Below, piece by piece: positions 26,100 through 35,386 of a DNA stretch of 64,000 nt. The position numbers were made by a program, and so were the translations under genes. Under the pieces are notes generated by a model. It searched no databases, was not told where the DNA came from, and was given only the letters and a program-made list of their open reading frames with translations. Each line of letters begins with the position of its first letter. The stretch's first letter is position 1. Source of the DNA: Oceanobacillus jordanicus. GTDB lineage: Bacteria; Bacillota; Bacilli; Bacillales; Amphibacillaceae. The stretch covers positions 1-64,000 of the forward strand of contig NZ_JAIFZM010000020.1 of NCBI RefSeq assembly GCF_022095695.1, given 5' to 3'.

Positions 26100-26621
26100 T
26101 TAATTAGAGAACAAAGCTTGAAAATAGTTATACGTACGAAGTTGTTCTTCATTGGATACACGCGGAATGAAGGGGCCCCCTATTCGATGAATAAATTGTT
26201 CATAAAGCTCCATCATTTTCAATTGCTGTAAGGCCATTTCTACGTGAACATTTCGCACGTTTTGGTTTTGCATCATTAAGGCAGAAGTGAAATTCGTATT
26301 GGCCATGTCTTTAGCTGACGTATGTGCCTCCCTGGCAATCCAGTGGTCAGCCTGACTAATTCCGAAATGCCCAATGGAATTTTGTTCGAGCAAGGTCATA
26401 TTGATTGGAGCAAGTTCTACATAAGAAGTATGATTAGGATCAATTAATTTAAGCATAACGCGCACGTGATCAGACATCACATTGTATTGTAGGGCAAGAA
26501 TTCTTTTAAGATCATGGCTTGTGGCTATTTCCTGATACGTTCGTAATTTTTGTAGCATTCCCTCATGTGCCATTAAATGATCTGACATGAGTCCAACGTC
26601 TACAGCTGGTAAATGTTCCAT
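26100..26621 (-). CDS. CotF-family spore coat protein
   Basis: A 173-residue protein of the Coat F type, a ferritin-like helical bundle. The diagnostic C-terminal element MANTNFTSALMMQNQNVRNVHVEMALQQLKMMELYEQF is present, preceded by an N-terminal helical region with MSDHLMAHEGMLQKL. It is expected in the coat of the mature spore. GAGGTG precedes ATG 26621. It is close to but not co-directional with splAB. Confidence 0.82.
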   Translation of the reverse strand: MEHLPAVDVGLMSDHLMAHEGMLQKLRTYQEIATSHDLKRILALQYNVMSDHVRVMLKLIDPNHTSYVELAPINMTLLEQNSIGHFGISQADHWIAREAHTSAKDMANTNFTSALMMQNQNVRNVHVEMALQQLKMMELYEQFIHRIGGPFIPRVSNEEQLRTYNYFQALFSN

Positions 26622-26742
26622 ATGCTCACCTCACAGAATAGGTTAGTTCCCTATAAATTATGGTGGGGGAGTAAAGTTTGTTCATCCCATTGTTTAGAAA
26701 GATTACAAACTTGGGTAGAAACTATACTATGAGGTGAAAATG

Positions 26743-27399
26743 ATGTTAACTACTATATCTTGGATCGCATTATCCATTGGAATAATATGTTCCGCTATTA
26801 TTATAGTGGATGTTATCAGGCATCCTCAGCACATGAAAGTAATGAACTTGGTGTGGCCGATAAACGGATGGTTTTTTGGGCCATTCGCACTTTGGGCTTA
26901 CTTTAAGTGGGGACGTCTAAATGCAAAAGACTCAGAGCGTGAAGATCGACGGAATACGCCTGCAAAGGTCTTTGTGTCGACAAGTCATTGTGCTGGGGGA
27001 TGCACAGTAGGGGATGCAGCAGGTGTGCCGTTTGTGGCACTAACTGGTTTCGCGATAGTAGGTTCCACTTTGTTTGCACATTATTTGGTTGAATTTATCC
27101 TAGCATATTTAGTCGGAATTATATTCCAATATTATGCGATATATCCAATGAACAAAGATCTTGGTAAAAAAGGTGCGCTTAAGTCAGCGATAAAAGCAGA
27201 TTCCGCTGCACTTATTGCATTCGAAATCGGCATGTTTGGCTGGATGGCAATCGTTCATTTTGTTCTTTTTGCGGTGCCACCAAAACCTGATACTGCTGTA
27301 TATTGGTTTATGATGCAAATTGCCATGATACTCGGTTTTCTTACAAGCTATCCAGCCAACTGGATACTTGTTAAAAAAGGAATTAAAGAAGTAATGTAG
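26743..27399 (+). CDS. DUF4396 membrane protein
   Basis: About 218 residues with an N-terminal transmembrane segment, a WPINGWFFGPFALWAYF element, then the DUF4396 domain starting HCAGGCTVGDAAGVP and continuing into three or four membrane helices. The Cys-x3-Cys and His near the membrane suggest metal or redox chemistry, but no function is established. GAGGTG lies at 26731-26736, so ATG 26743 or 26740 is the likely start and the GTG at 26734 is not. Confidence 0.8.
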   Translation: MLTTISWIALSIGIICSAIIIVDVIRHPQHMKVMNLVWPINGWFFGPFALWAYFKWGRLNAKDSEREDRRNTPAKVFVSTSHCAGGCTVGDAAGVPFVALTGFAIVGSTLFAHYLVEFILAYLVGIIFQYYAIYPMNKDLGKKGALKSAIKADSAALIAFEIGMFGWMAIVHFVLFAVPPKPDTAVYWFMMQIAMILGFLTSYPANWILVKKGIKEVM

Positions 27400-27405
27400 A
27401 TTAAA

Positions 27406-27431
27406 ATGTCCCAATTATTGGGGCATTTTTC
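27406..27431 (+). terminator. terminator after the DUF4396 gene
   Basis: ATGTCCCAA (27406-27414) pairs with TTGGGGCAT (27418-27426) with one G-U pair, then TTTTT. Confidence 0.8.
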
Positions 27432-27489
27432 CTTTCTAGGCAGGATTTTATGGTGAAAACAAGAAATATATAGATGAGGAGGGTATCCC

Positions 27490-27651
27490 ATGGAAATTAT
27501 CTTTATGTTTGTAGCGGGATTCATTGTCTTTCTTATCGCTATTATCACTATTTTTAGAAGTGCGGTATTCAGAATGAAAGAACCAGCAAAGCAAAATGAG
27601 GAGAGAATTAGTAGACTGGAGAAACGTTTAGAGAAACTAGAAAATAAATGA
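27490..27651 (+). CDS. small single-pass membrane protein (53 aa)
   Basis: A short gene with a canonical AGGAGG seven bases before ATG 27490. It encodes MEIIFMFVAGFIVFLIAIIT, one transmembrane helix, followed by a charged segment ending ERISRLEKRLEKLENK that forms a short coiled coil. The layout resembles small DUF4083-type Bacillus membrane proteins, an uncertain assignment. It lies 38 bases before an ABC ATPase gene and could be its first cistron. Confidence 0.7.
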   Translation: MEIIFMFVAGFIVFLIAIITIFRSAVFRMKEPAKQNEERISRLEKRLEKLENK

Positions 27652-27689
27652 TCGTTTAGGAAGCATGGCAACATACATAGGAGAATAGA

Positions 27690-28526
27690 ATGCGGATGAT
27701 TGAATTAAAAGATGTAGACGTTAAAATAGGTGACCAGGTTATTTTAAATAATGTTTCCATAAGTTTAAAGGAAAAGGAATGTGTTGCTGTTATTGGAGAG
27801 AACGGGACAGGAAAAAGCCTGCTCTTAAAGCTTTTAGCAGGCGTTGTTTCTCCAACTAAGGGCCAGGTGAGAAGGGATATTAAAGAATATGGTTATGCCC
27901 CGGAAATCCCCCCAAAATCACTCCATTTCACTGCCAAGGAATACTTAACACATATGGGGAGAATAGAGGGAATGAGTAGGGAAGAGCTTGAAAATCGCGT
28001 CACACTTCTTTTTAAGCAATTTAATTTCAATTTCCATTTCCATCAAGATTACATTTATAAACTTTCTAAAGGCAACAAACAAAAAATAAATCTTATGCAA
28101 AGTTTGCTTAGGGAGCCGTCTATCCTTTTACTCGATGAGCCACTTTCTGGACTGGATCCTCATTCGCAGGAAAATTTATTACAGTATCTGAAACAATTGA
28201 AGGAAAAAAAGACTACAATTATTTTCACTTGCCATGAGGGCGTATTAAAAGAAAATTTGGCGGATCGTATTCTTCTTATCGAAAATAAAGAGGTGAAAGA
28301 AGGGGAGATGAAAACAGAAAAATCGTATCGTACGGTTCAGTTTTCGGGAAACCTTGATGAAATTTCTCCTCTAATTAATAAGACAGTAGATATGCAAACT
28401 CTACGTAGACTCCAAGATGGAATCTTTGAGGTAAATGTAGAAGCTAACAACAGTGATAAACTACTTTTAACAATTATTAACCAGGGTGGAAAGATTAAAT
28501 TTCTATCAAAGAAAAGCCGGATATAG
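27690..28526 (+). CDS. ABC transporter ATP-binding protein
   Basis: A 278-residue exporter-type ATPase. Walker A is GENGTGKSLLLKLL, the signature is the degenerate YKLSKGNKQKINLMQ, Walker B is ILLLDEPLSGLDP and the switch histidine is in IFTCHEG. The C-terminal 70 residues are an extra domain typical of CcmA/BcrA-type ATPases. AGGAGAA precedes ATG 27690. It pairs with the membrane protein encoded 28 bases later; the cargo is unknown. Confidence 0.9.
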   Translation: MRMIELKDVDVKIGDQVILNNVSISLKEKECVAVIGENGTGKSLLLKLLAGVVSPTKGQVRRDIKEYGYAPEIPPKSLHFTAKEYLTHMGRIEGMSREELENRVTLLFKQFNFNFHFHQDYIYKLSKGNKQKINLMQSLLREPSILLLDEPLSGLDPHSQENLLQYLKQLKEKKTTIIFTCHEGVLKENLADRILLIENKEVKEGEMKTEKSYRTVQFSGNLDEISPLINKTVDMQTLRRLQDGIFEVNVEANNSDKLLLTIINQGGKIKFLSKKSRI

Positions 28527-28554
28527 GTGGACAAACAGAAAGCCAGGTGAGATT

Positions 28555-29268
28555 TTGAAAGCACTCGTTTCCTATATGTTAAAAGACTATTTAAGGTCCT
28601 ACTTATATGTACCGCCCGTCAGTTTATTTTGCTTGTGGACATTTGTAGCATATACATATGTTCCCAATCCCATTTTCAGTAGCTATGCTGTTTCATGCGC
28701 AGTTCTATATTTTGCCGCCGCCTGGTTAACGATAACCTTGGTGAATAGAGAGGATGCAACCCAGTTTCATATAACAGCTGTACATGCTAGAAGTTTTAAT
28801 ACTGTGTTTCTTAGCAAGGTAATTGGTGTTCTTATTATGATAAGCTTTCTTATCATGTTGGCTGTTCTATATCCAATTTTGATTGGTGCTTTCCATCGTT
28901 CTGTTACATTGTGGGACGTTTTGATAGCAATTACTGCACATTTCCTTATTTCTTTCTTGGGCGTCGCCGTTTCGCTATATTTCACAAAAATATGGAGCAG
29001 AAGGAAACTTAGTACTTGGCTATTACTTGTGTTGATTTTAGTAATTTCACTTGTTAAGGGTGGCGTGGTAGACAGTCTTCCAAGTGGATTTTCTTTTGTT
29101 ACATGGGTTTTTCCTCCTTCCTTTGCAATAATAGACGTGCTTTCCCAGGATACCGTAACAGCGAATGGTCAGCTGTTTTTCACTTTTATCTACATACTTG
29201 GTTATGCATCTTTGTTAACTGTAATTTTTTTGGTTTTAGTACGAAAAAAGAACGCCTTTCTAACATGA
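28555..29268 (+). CDS. ABC transporter permease
   Basis: A 237-residue protein with six hydrophobic segments and no Walker motifs, forming the membrane half of the preceding ATPase. The preferred start is TTG 28555 (LKALVSYMLKDYLRSYL) behind CCAGGTGA, since an in-frame ATG at 28486 lies deep inside the ATPase gene. It ends 14 bases from the stop of the convergent mtnU. No family beyond ABC-2-like exporters can be assigned. Confidence 0.78.
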   Translation: MKALVSYMLKDYLRSYLYVPPVSLFCLWTFVAYTYVPNPIFSSYAVSCAVLYFAAAWLTITLVNREDATQFHITAVHARSFNTVFLSKVIGVLIMISFLIMLAVLYPILIGAFHRSVTLWDVLIAITAHFLISFLGVAVSLYFTKIWSRRKLSTWLLLVLILVISLVKGGVVDSLPSGFSFVTWVFPPSFAIIDVLSQDTVTANGQLFFTFIYILGYASLLTVIFLVLVRKKNAFLT

Positions 29269-29282
29269 AAGGCGTTCTTCTC

Positions 29283-30071
29283 TTAATATCTGTAGATATC
29301 CGGGCGACGATCAGAAAAAATCGGAATACGCTGTCGAACATCATCTACCTGCTCTACATCCAATTCACTGTATAGGATGGTTTCTTCATCGTCAGCTTCT
29401 TCCAGGATTTCTCCCCAAGGCCCAACAATCATTGAATGACCACCAAATTGATTGTTAGGATCAGCACCAACTCGGTTGCAGGCTACAACATAGCATTGAT
29501 TCTCAATAGCTCTACTGATAAGCAGGGCTTTCCAATGGTCTATTCGTTTTGCAGGCCACTCCGCAACCACATATAACACCTTCGTATTATCAAGCATATG
29601 TGTTCGGATCCATTCTGGAAAACGAATATCATAGCAAATAACGCCAGCAGATTTTATTCCGGCCAATTCGAAAATACCGTTCTCACTACCTTCAACCAAA
29701 TGCTTTTCCTCTTCCATCAATCTAAATAGATGAGCTTTTGCATATTCCTTTACAAGTTCACCATTTGAATTGATAACGAACATGGAATTGGTTACGCCTC
29801 GTTCTGTGCGCTTGGCAACAGACCCTGCTACAAGATGCACGTCATATTTCTGGGCAAGTCTAGAAAGGAAAGAGAGGGAACGTTCTCCGTTAGAGTCGGC
29901 AATCTCTTCTAAACGGGTAAGATCATAGCCAGTTGTCCAAAGCTCGGGTAAAACGACCACATCTACTTTCTTTTCTTTTAAACTTGCAAACTTTCTTTCT
30001 ACCTTTTCTTCATTTGCTACCGGGTCTCCAAACGTAATGTCTATCTGCAACAAGGCAACAGACAGTATCAT
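29283..30071 (-). CDS. mtnU: carbon-nitrogen hydrolase, MtnU-like
   Basis: A 262-residue nitrilase-superfamily amidase. The catalytic triad is visible: Glu in VVLPELWTTGYDL, Lys in KEYAKAHLFRLM and Cys in GVICYDIRFPEW. In B. subtilis, mtnU (ykrU) neighbours mtnE in the methionine salvage locus, and family members hydrolyse alpha-keto acid amides such as ketoglutaramate left by transamination. The same divergent mtnU/mtnE arrangement is found here. AAGGAG precedes the ATG. Confidence 0.88.
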   Translation of the reverse strand: MILSVALLQIDITFGDPVANEEKVERKFASLKEKKVDVVVLPELWTTGYDLTRLEEIADSNGERSLSFLSRLAQKYDVHLVAGSVAKRTERGVTNSMFVINSNGELVKEYAKAHLFRLMEEEKHLVEGSENGIFELAGIKSAGVICYDIRFPEWIRTHMLDNTKVLYVVAEWPAKRIDHWKALLISRAIENQCYVVACNRVGADPNNQFGGHSMIVGPWGEILEEADDEETILYSELDVEQVDDVRQRIPIFSDRRPDIYRY

Positions 30072-30273
30072 AAAATCAACTCCTTCATAAAAGCAAGGGT
30101 AAGCTAACAGCCTGATCCTAATTTAAGTGCTCGTTGTTATTGGTGCTTATTATCCCATCGCCTTATTTTCCTGTCAATTAACCTGATCCTTTGGTAAGTA
30201 CAGCTTTACAAACGATGCAGAATTGGCTAACATAGATAATTAGAATTTTAGAATTATTAGAGGTGAGAAAACC

Positions 30274-31446
30274 GTGCAAAGCTTTCCAGTATCAGATACG
30301 TTGAAACGCCTGCCAGAGCAGTTTTTTGCCAAATTGGTAAAAAAAGTACAAGCATTAAGCAGTGAGGGGCATGATGTGATTAATCTTGGCCAGGGGAATC
30401 CTGATTTGCCAACGCCAAACCATATAGTAGAAGAATTAAAGACAGCAGCGGATAACCCTGTCTATCATAAATATTCCCCGTTTACAGGCCATGCTTTTCT
30501 TAAAGAAGCGGTGGCAACCTTTTACAAGCGGGAATACGATGTCGATATTTATCCAGAATCAGAGGTAGCGATTCTATTTGGTGCCAAAACAGGACTGGTT
30601 GAAATTAGCCAATGCTTGTTAAATGCAGGAGATACAGCATTACTACCTGACCCTGGCTATCCAGATTACATGTCCGGAATTGCCATGGCCAATGCAAATT
30701 CAGTTTTTATGCCATTGTTAGAAAAAAATAATTTTTTACCAAATTATCAACAACTAAATCAAGCTGACCTTGAAGCAGCAAAGTTACTATTTTTAAACTA
30801 TCCAAACAATCCGACTGCCGGTGTTGCAAACAAGGAATTTTTTGATGAAACAATTGAAGTGGCAAAACAGAATGAAATCTGTGTAGTACATGACTTTGCA
30901 TATGGGGCTATTGGCTTTGATGGAAAGAAACCGCAAAGTTTTATGCAATCTGCTGGAGCAAAGGATATTGGGGTAGAAATGTATACCTTGTCTAAAACGT
31001 ATAATATGGCTGGTTGGCGTGTTGGATTTGCTGTTGGAAACACTTCCGTGATAAAAAGCCTTAATCTAATTCAGGATCACTTATACGTTAGCTTGTTTGG
31101 CGCTGTGCAACAAGCAGCAGAGAAGGCTTTACTTGGTGATCAAACGGCTGTAGATGAATTGGTAGCTACCTATGAGAGTAGACGAAATGTGTTTGTAGAA
31201 AAATTGCAGGAAATTGGGTGGAACGTTCAAGCGCCCCGCGGTACATTCTTTGCATGGCTTCCTGTCCCAGAAGGATATACATCAGAGGAATTTGCTGACC
31301 TCCTTTTGGAAAAAGCACACGTTGTTGTAGCACCAGGTAATGGTTTTGGTGAAGCGGGAGAGGGATTTGTACGAGCTGGATTGCTAGCTGATGAAGATCG
31401 ACTTGCTGAAGCCGCAGCTCGAATTGGAAAGCTAGGAATATTTTAA
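30274..31446 (+). CDS. mtnE: methionine salvage transaminase MtnE-like
   Basis: A 390-residue PLP aminotransferase (fold type I, class I/II) that in B. subtilis (YkrV) regenerates methionine from 2-oxo-4-methylthiobutyrate using glutamine. It shows INLGQGNPDLPTP, NYPNNPTAG, HDFAYGAIGFDG and the PLP-lysine region TLSKTYNMAGWRVGFAVG. GTG 30274 follows GAGGTGAG. Divergence from mtnU and adjacency to an S-box controlled methionine importer support methionine metabolism. An alternative would be a general aspartate/alanine-type transaminase. Confidence 0.86.
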   Translation: MQSFPVSDTLKRLPEQFFAKLVKKVQALSSEGHDVINLGQGNPDLPTPNHIVEELKTAADNPVYHKYSPFTGHAFLKEAVATFYKREYDVDIYPESEVAILFGAKTGLVEISQCLLNAGDTALLPDPGYPDYMSGIAMANANSVFMPLLEKNNFLPNYQQLNQADLEAAKLLFLNYPNNPTAGVANKEFFDETIEVAKQNEICVVHDFAYGAIGFDGKKPQSFMQSAGAKDIGVEMYTLSKTYNMAGWRVGFAVGNTSVIKSLNLIQDHLYVSLFGAVQQAAEKALLGDQTAVDELVATYESRRNVFVEKLQEIGWNVQAPRGTFFAWLPVPEGYTSEEFADLLLEKAHVVVAPGNGFGEAGEGFVRAGLLADEDRLAEAAARIGKLGIF

Positions 31447-31454
31447 ACTAGCTA

Positions 31455-31483
31455 TTGACAAAGTGGAGTTCGGAGACTATGAT
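31455..31483 (+). promoter_or_regulatory. sigma-A promoter of the metNPQ leader
   Basis: TTGACA (31455-31460) and TATGAT (31478-31483) are 17 bases apart. The start would fall just ahead of the S-box aptamer. Confidence 0.8.
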
Positions 31484-31511
31484 AATCATTATGCTAACAA
31501 TATGAATATTT

Positions 31512-31611
31512 CTTATCTAGAGTGACGGAGGGAAAGGCCCGTAGATGTCACAGCAACCTTCCATTTGGAGTGGTGCTACTTCCTTCAGAATGATTCATTC
31601 TGAAAGATAAG
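31512..31611 (+). promoter_or_regulatory. SAM-I (S-box) riboswitch aptamer
   Basis: All hallmark S-box blocks occur in order: CTTATCTAGAG, GGAGGGAAAGGCCC, CAGCAACC, GGTGCTACTTCC, and a closing strand GAAAGATAAG that pairs with the first block. It binds S-adenosylmethionine and ends transcription of the methionine importer when SAM is plentiful. The expression platform is the hairpin at 31634-31662. Confidence 0.96.
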
Positions 31612-31633
31612 TGTGAGATACTTGTAATCGACA

Positions 31634-31662
31634 CCCTCTTTCATGATGAAAGGGGGTTTTTT
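31634..31662 (+). terminator. S-box controlled terminator
   Basis: CCCTCTTTCA pairs with TGAAAGGGGG around a tiny loop, followed by TTTTTT. It sits between the aptamer and metN and is the attenuator of the riboswitch. Confidence 0.92.
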
Positions 31663-31700
31663 GATGGATTGGATTTACAGGCGGAATTGGAGTGAACGTG

Positions 31701-32714
31701 ATGATTAAGGTAGAAAAGGTAAGCAAGATCTATGAAACAAAGTCCGGCCAAGTCGTTGGTGTGGATAATGTTTCACTGGAAGTACCTAAGGGAGAAATAT
31801 ACGGCATTGTAGGATATAGTGGTGCAGGAAAAAGTAGCCTAATTCGCTGTATGAATATACTAGAACGGCCAACTTCAGGAAAAGTAATGGTGGACGGTGT
31901 TAATCTTTTAGAGCTTTCCCCAAAGAAGTTACGAGAAGCACGACAGTCAATCGGCATGATCTTTCAAGGCTTCTATCTAGCCTCAGCTAAAACCGTATTC
32001 GATAATATTGCATTTGCCTTAAAAGCGGCTGGGGTAGCTCCATCACAAAGGAAGAAGCGGGTAGAGGAGCTACTTGAATTAGTTGGCTTAACAGATAAAA
32101 TAAATCATTACCCTGCACAACTAAGTGGTGGACAGAAACAGCGTGTTAGTATTGCGCGAGCGCTTGCGAACAATCCTAAAGTCCTACTATGCGATGAAGC
32201 AACCTCGGCATTGGATCCGAGCACAACAAAATCCATTTTGCAGTTATTAAAGAAAATCAACCAAGAGCTTGGAATCACCATCGTTTTAATAACCCATGAA
32301 ATGGAAGTAGTGAAGGAAATTTGCGATACATGTGCTGTTATGCAGGATGGAAGAATTATTGAGCAAGGACCATCTTATAACATCTTTGCAAATCCACAGG
32401 AGAAACTGACAAAGCAGTTCATTGATACCATTTTGAACTTTGATTTACCAGCAAAGTTGCTTGAAGCCTGTAAAGGTACCATTCTCCAATTGCAGTTTCG
32501 CGGTAACTTAGCGAGTGACGCCGTAGTGTCAGATATGTTGCAAAAGTTTCAGGTCAGTGGCAATATCCTTCACGGCAAGGTGGAGTACATAAAAGAGACG
32601 CCTTTAGGCATTTTTATTATGGAATTGCTAGGAGAAACGGAAGAGGTAGCGGCCGCTAAGCAATATTTAGAAGAGCGGTTAAAGCAAGTGGAGGTGATCC
32701 AGCATGCTCGATAG
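31701..32714 (+). CDS. metN: methionine ABC transporter ATP-binding protein
   Basis: A 337-residue ATPase of the MetNPQ methionine importer. Walker A is GYSGAGKSS, the signature is LSGGQKQRVSIARAL, Walker B is VLLCDEATSALDP and the switch is LITHEMEV. The C-terminal 90 residues form the NIL regulatory domain that binds methionine. GGAGTG selects ATG 31701; in-frame GTG 31692 overlaps the ribosome site. Expression is under the S-box. Confidence 0.95.
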   Translation: MIKVEKVSKIYETKSGQVVGVDNVSLEVPKGEIYGIVGYSGAGKSSLIRCMNILERPTSGKVMVDGVNLLELSPKKLREARQSIGMIFQGFYLASAKTVFDNIAFALKAAGVAPSQRKKRVEELLELVGLTDKINHYPAQLSGGQKQRVSIARALANNPKVLLCDEATSALDPSTTKSILQLLKKINQELGITIVLITHEMEVVKEICDTCAVMQDGRIIEQGPSYNIFANPQEKLTKQFIDTILNFDLPAKLLEACKGTILQLQFRGNLASDAVVSDMLQKFQVSGNILHGKVEYIKETPLGIFIMELLGETEEVAAAKQYLEERLKQVEVIQHAR

Positions 32715-33366
32715 AATAATAGAAATCCTTCCTGAGTTGAACACGGCTTTCTTTGAAACATTGTTAATGGTGGGTATAGGCTTACTCGTCGCCTTAATTC
32801 TTGGGCTCCCTATCGGTATATTGCTGTATGTAACAGACAAAGGACTATTCTGGGAAAGCCGGGTCGCAAAAGGAATAATTGGTATCATTGTGAATTTAGT
32901 TCGTTCTGTACCATTTATTATTTTGCTTGTCTTTCTATTCCCTGTTACAGATCTTATCGTCGGACGTATTACTGGTCCACTTGCAGCTTCTGTTTCTCTA
33001 TCCGTTGCGGCCATTCCTTTTTACGCCCGGATTGTAGAATCTGCTGCTAGAGAAATTGATAAAGGGGTAATCGAAGCTGCTATTGCCGTAGGGGCATCTC
33101 CATGGTTAATTATCAAGGATATTATTCTCCCGGAAACAAAGCCTGGACTTATCAGTGGGTTGACGATCACCGCAATTAGTTTGATAGGATATTCTGCCAT
33201 GGCTGGAACCATTGGAGGTGGCGGGATTGGTGATTTAGCCATTCGCTATGGCTATTACCGGTATGACGACACGGTAATGATTACAACAGTTATTGTATTA
33301 ATTGTGTTGGTACAGCTTATTCAATATCTTGGTGATTTTATTGCCAAGACTGTAAATAAAAAATAA
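32704..33366 (+). CDS. metP: methionine ABC transporter permease
   Basis: A 220-residue MetI/MetP-type permease with five membrane segments. The family loop is AAIAVGASPWLIIKDIILPETKPGL, followed by GYSAMAGTIGGGGIGDLAIRYGYYRY. It overlaps the end of metN by 11 bases, so translation is coupled. A GGAGGTG site lies within the metN end. Confidence 0.95.
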   Translation: MLDRIIEILPELNTAFFETLLMVGIGLLVALILGLPIGILLYVTDKGLFWESRVAKGIIGIIVNLVRSVPFIILLVFLFPVTDLIVGRITGPLAASVSLSVAAIPFYARIVESAAREIDKGVIEAAIAVGASPWLIIKDIILPETKPGLISGLTITAISLIGYSAMAGTIGGGGIGDLAIRYGYYRYDDTVMITTVIVLIVLVQLIQYLGDFIAKTVNKK

Positions 33367-33387
33367 AAACAAGTTGGAGGAACAACT

Positions 33388-34221
33388 ATGAAAAAGTCAC
33401 TTATATCAATTACGGCATTATTATGTATTCTTTTACTTGCAGCGTGTGGGAACGATGACTCTGGAGCAGGGGATAATGAGGGTGAATCAAAGTCCATTAA
33501 ATTTGGGGCTACTGTAGGGCCGTACAGTGATATGGTAACAAAAGCTCTTGCGCCATTATTAGAAGAAAAGGGCTATGAAGTAGAGAACCAAGAGTTTACC
33601 GATTATGTACAGCCAAACAATGCTTTATCAAGAGGAGACATTGATGCGAACTTGTTTCAGCATACGATCTATCTAGAAGCCTTTGCAGAAGAAAACGAAA
33701 TGGATCTCTCCTCTGTGATTGCTGTTCCTACAGCACCAATGGGTTTATATTCAAATACTTTTGCAAATACGGATGAAATTGCTGAGGGAAGTACTATTGC
33801 TATTGCAAATGATCCTACCAATCTTTCTAGAACATTATTAATGTTGCAAGATCAGGGGTTAATCACTATAAGTGAAGAAGTGGACCCATTAAAAGCTTCT
33901 ATTAAGGACATTGTGGAGAATCCAAAGAATCTTGAATTCGTTGAAGTGGAAGCAGGACAGCTGCCACGTTTAGTGGATAGTGAGGATGCTGCTGCAGTTC
34001 CAGGAAACTTTGCCCTTGCTGCCGACATGGATCTGCTGGATGCGCTGGCTCTGGAAGAAATGCCAGATAATTACCGGAATGTTGTTGCAGTTAATACAGA
34101 TGATCTTGATGCGCAGTTTGCCAAAGACATTAAAGAAGTTATCGAATCAGATGAATTTGAACAAATTATTGATGAGGAATTTCAAGGCTTTGGGAAACCG
34201 GGCTGGATGACTGAAGAATAA
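33388..34221 (+). CDS. metQ: methionine-binding lipoprotein
   Basis: A 277-residue NlpA/MetQ-type substrate-binding lipoprotein. The signal peptide ends in lipobox LAAC with Cys at about residue 20. The body shows the family motifs VKFGATVGPYSDMV-like, LFQHTIYLEAFAEEN, IAIANDPTNLSRTLLMLQ and AAVPGNFALAADM. GGAGGAAC precedes the ATG. It completes the metNPQ transcription unit. Confidence 0.95.
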   Translation: MKKSLISITALLCILLLAACGNDDSGAGDNEGESKSIKFGATVGPYSDMVTKALAPLLEEKGYEVENQEFTDYVQPNNALSRGDIDANLFQHTIYLEAFAEENEMDLSSVIAVPTAPMGLYSNTFANTDEIAEGSTIAIANDPTNLSRTLLMLQDQGLITISEEVDPLKASIKDIVENPKNLEFVEVEAGQLPRLVDSEDAAAVPGNFALAADMDLLDALALEEMPDNYRNVVAVNTDDLDAQFAKDIKEVIESDEFEQIIDEEFQGFGKPGWMTEE

Positions 34222-34228
34222 TCACTTT

Positions 34229-34265
34229 TAAGCCCTATTGTGCTGAAGCATGATAGGGCTTTTAT
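34229..34265 (+). terminator. terminator after metQ
   Basis: AAGCCCTAT (34230-34238) pairs with ATAGGGCTT (34253-34261), followed by TTATT. Confidence 0.85.
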
Positions 34266-34459
34266 TACATAATTAACTTTCAGGGGATTTGCAATGGTAA
34301 CAAGTATAAGGAAGTGTTAGGAGAAATAGTCTGCTATGTGCTATCCTCGTATTATAATTTTGGGAAATAATTCGTGATACTCGAAGCCTAACGTTCATAA
34401 ATTTAGGGAATATAGGAAGGCTAGAGAAGCAGTGCGATATAGAGAATGGAGGTCAGCAG

Positions 34460-35119
34460 GTGAAAGGAATTATTTCATTTACTTACCGTACACCAAAGGG
34501 TGCAGATACTGTTCTATACTCAGATGAAATGCGTGCGGCAAAAGCATTGTTATTAGCAGAAGACATGGAAAGAACAGGAAGAGCTAATAATATACAATTC
34601 ATTGATACTCATGAATATAGCTGGAATTTAAAAGAATTACGCAAGCAGTTGGAAGAGATAAAAACAGAGCCACATGATGTGAAAATATACTTTGACGGTG
34701 GCTATGACCTAAAAACGAGAAAATCGGGCCTTGGTTGTGCCATTTATTATGAACAAAATGAAAAAGCTTATCGTCTTCGAAGGAATGCACTTGTAGAAGA
34801 GCTTGAATCAAATAATGAGGCGGAATACGCTGCCCTTCACTTGGCTGTAAAGGAAGTGGAGGAGCTAGGTGTGCACCATATGCCTATAACCATTATTGGG
34901 GATTCCCAGGTCGTTATAAATCAACTTAGTGAGGACTGGCCTGTCTATGAGAAAGAGCTAGCTAATTGGGCGAACCGTATCGAGGACATACTAGAAAAAC
35001 TAGGCTTAGAGGTAGAATTTGAACTAGTTTCTCGTAAAATAAATCGGGAGGCAGACCAGCTCGCTACCCAAGCACTAAAAGAAGTTAATATCTCTAGTCT
35101 AAAAGAAATAGACGGGTAG
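34460..35119 (+). CDS. RNase HI-like protein (YpeP/YpdQ type)
   Basis: A 219-residue protein with an N-terminal unassigned domain of about 70 residues and a C-terminal RNase H fold. The four acidic residues are in place: Asp in IYFDGGYD, Glu in SNNEAEYAALH, Asp in IIGDSQVVINQL and Asp in NREADQLATQAL. It may degrade RNA-DNA hybrids or be an inactive paralogue. The start is GTG 34460 behind GGAGGTCAG. In Bacillus, similar genes are separate from the main rnhB/rnhC. Confidence 0.85.
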   Translation: MKGIISFTYRTPKGADTVLYSDEMRAAKALLLAEDMERTGRANNIQFIDTHEYSWNLKELRKQLEEIKTEPHDVKIYFDGGYDLKTRKSGLGCAIYYEQNEKAYRLRRNALVEELESNNEAEYAALHLAVKEVEELGVHHMPITIIGDSQVVINQLSEDWPVYEKELANWANRIEDILEKLGLEVEFELVSRKINREADQLATQALKEVNISSLKEIDG

Positions 35120-35130
35120 AGAACCGAAAA

Positions 35131-35168
35131 AAGGCAAATCCTATGGGTAAACTAGGGTTTGCTTTTTA
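35131..35168 (+). terminator. terminator after the RNase H-like gene
   Basis: GCAAATCCTA (35134-35143) pairs with TAGGGTTTGC (35153-35162), one G-U pair, followed by TTTTT. Confidence 0.8.
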
Positions 35169-35386
35169 TAATCTGTTTCAAGTGAGGAGTTGGTAAAGGG
35201 TAATAATTAAATGTAAAAATTACTAAGCTAAATAGAAATTCTATTTTCCACGCATTGCTAATTCTCCGTAGGAGGAGAGGGACCTTCACTTCCATTTTAT
35301 TTAGCACACTTACTTCATGTATAGAACTTGTACAGTATTTAAGGATAAACTTATTAAGTAATTTATCAACGTTAGAAGGTGTCTAT

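Noticed and set aside
30072-30273. S-box in the mtnU/mtnE divergent spacer
   Set aside because: None of the conserved S-box blocks occurs there; the only S-box in the window is upstream of metN.
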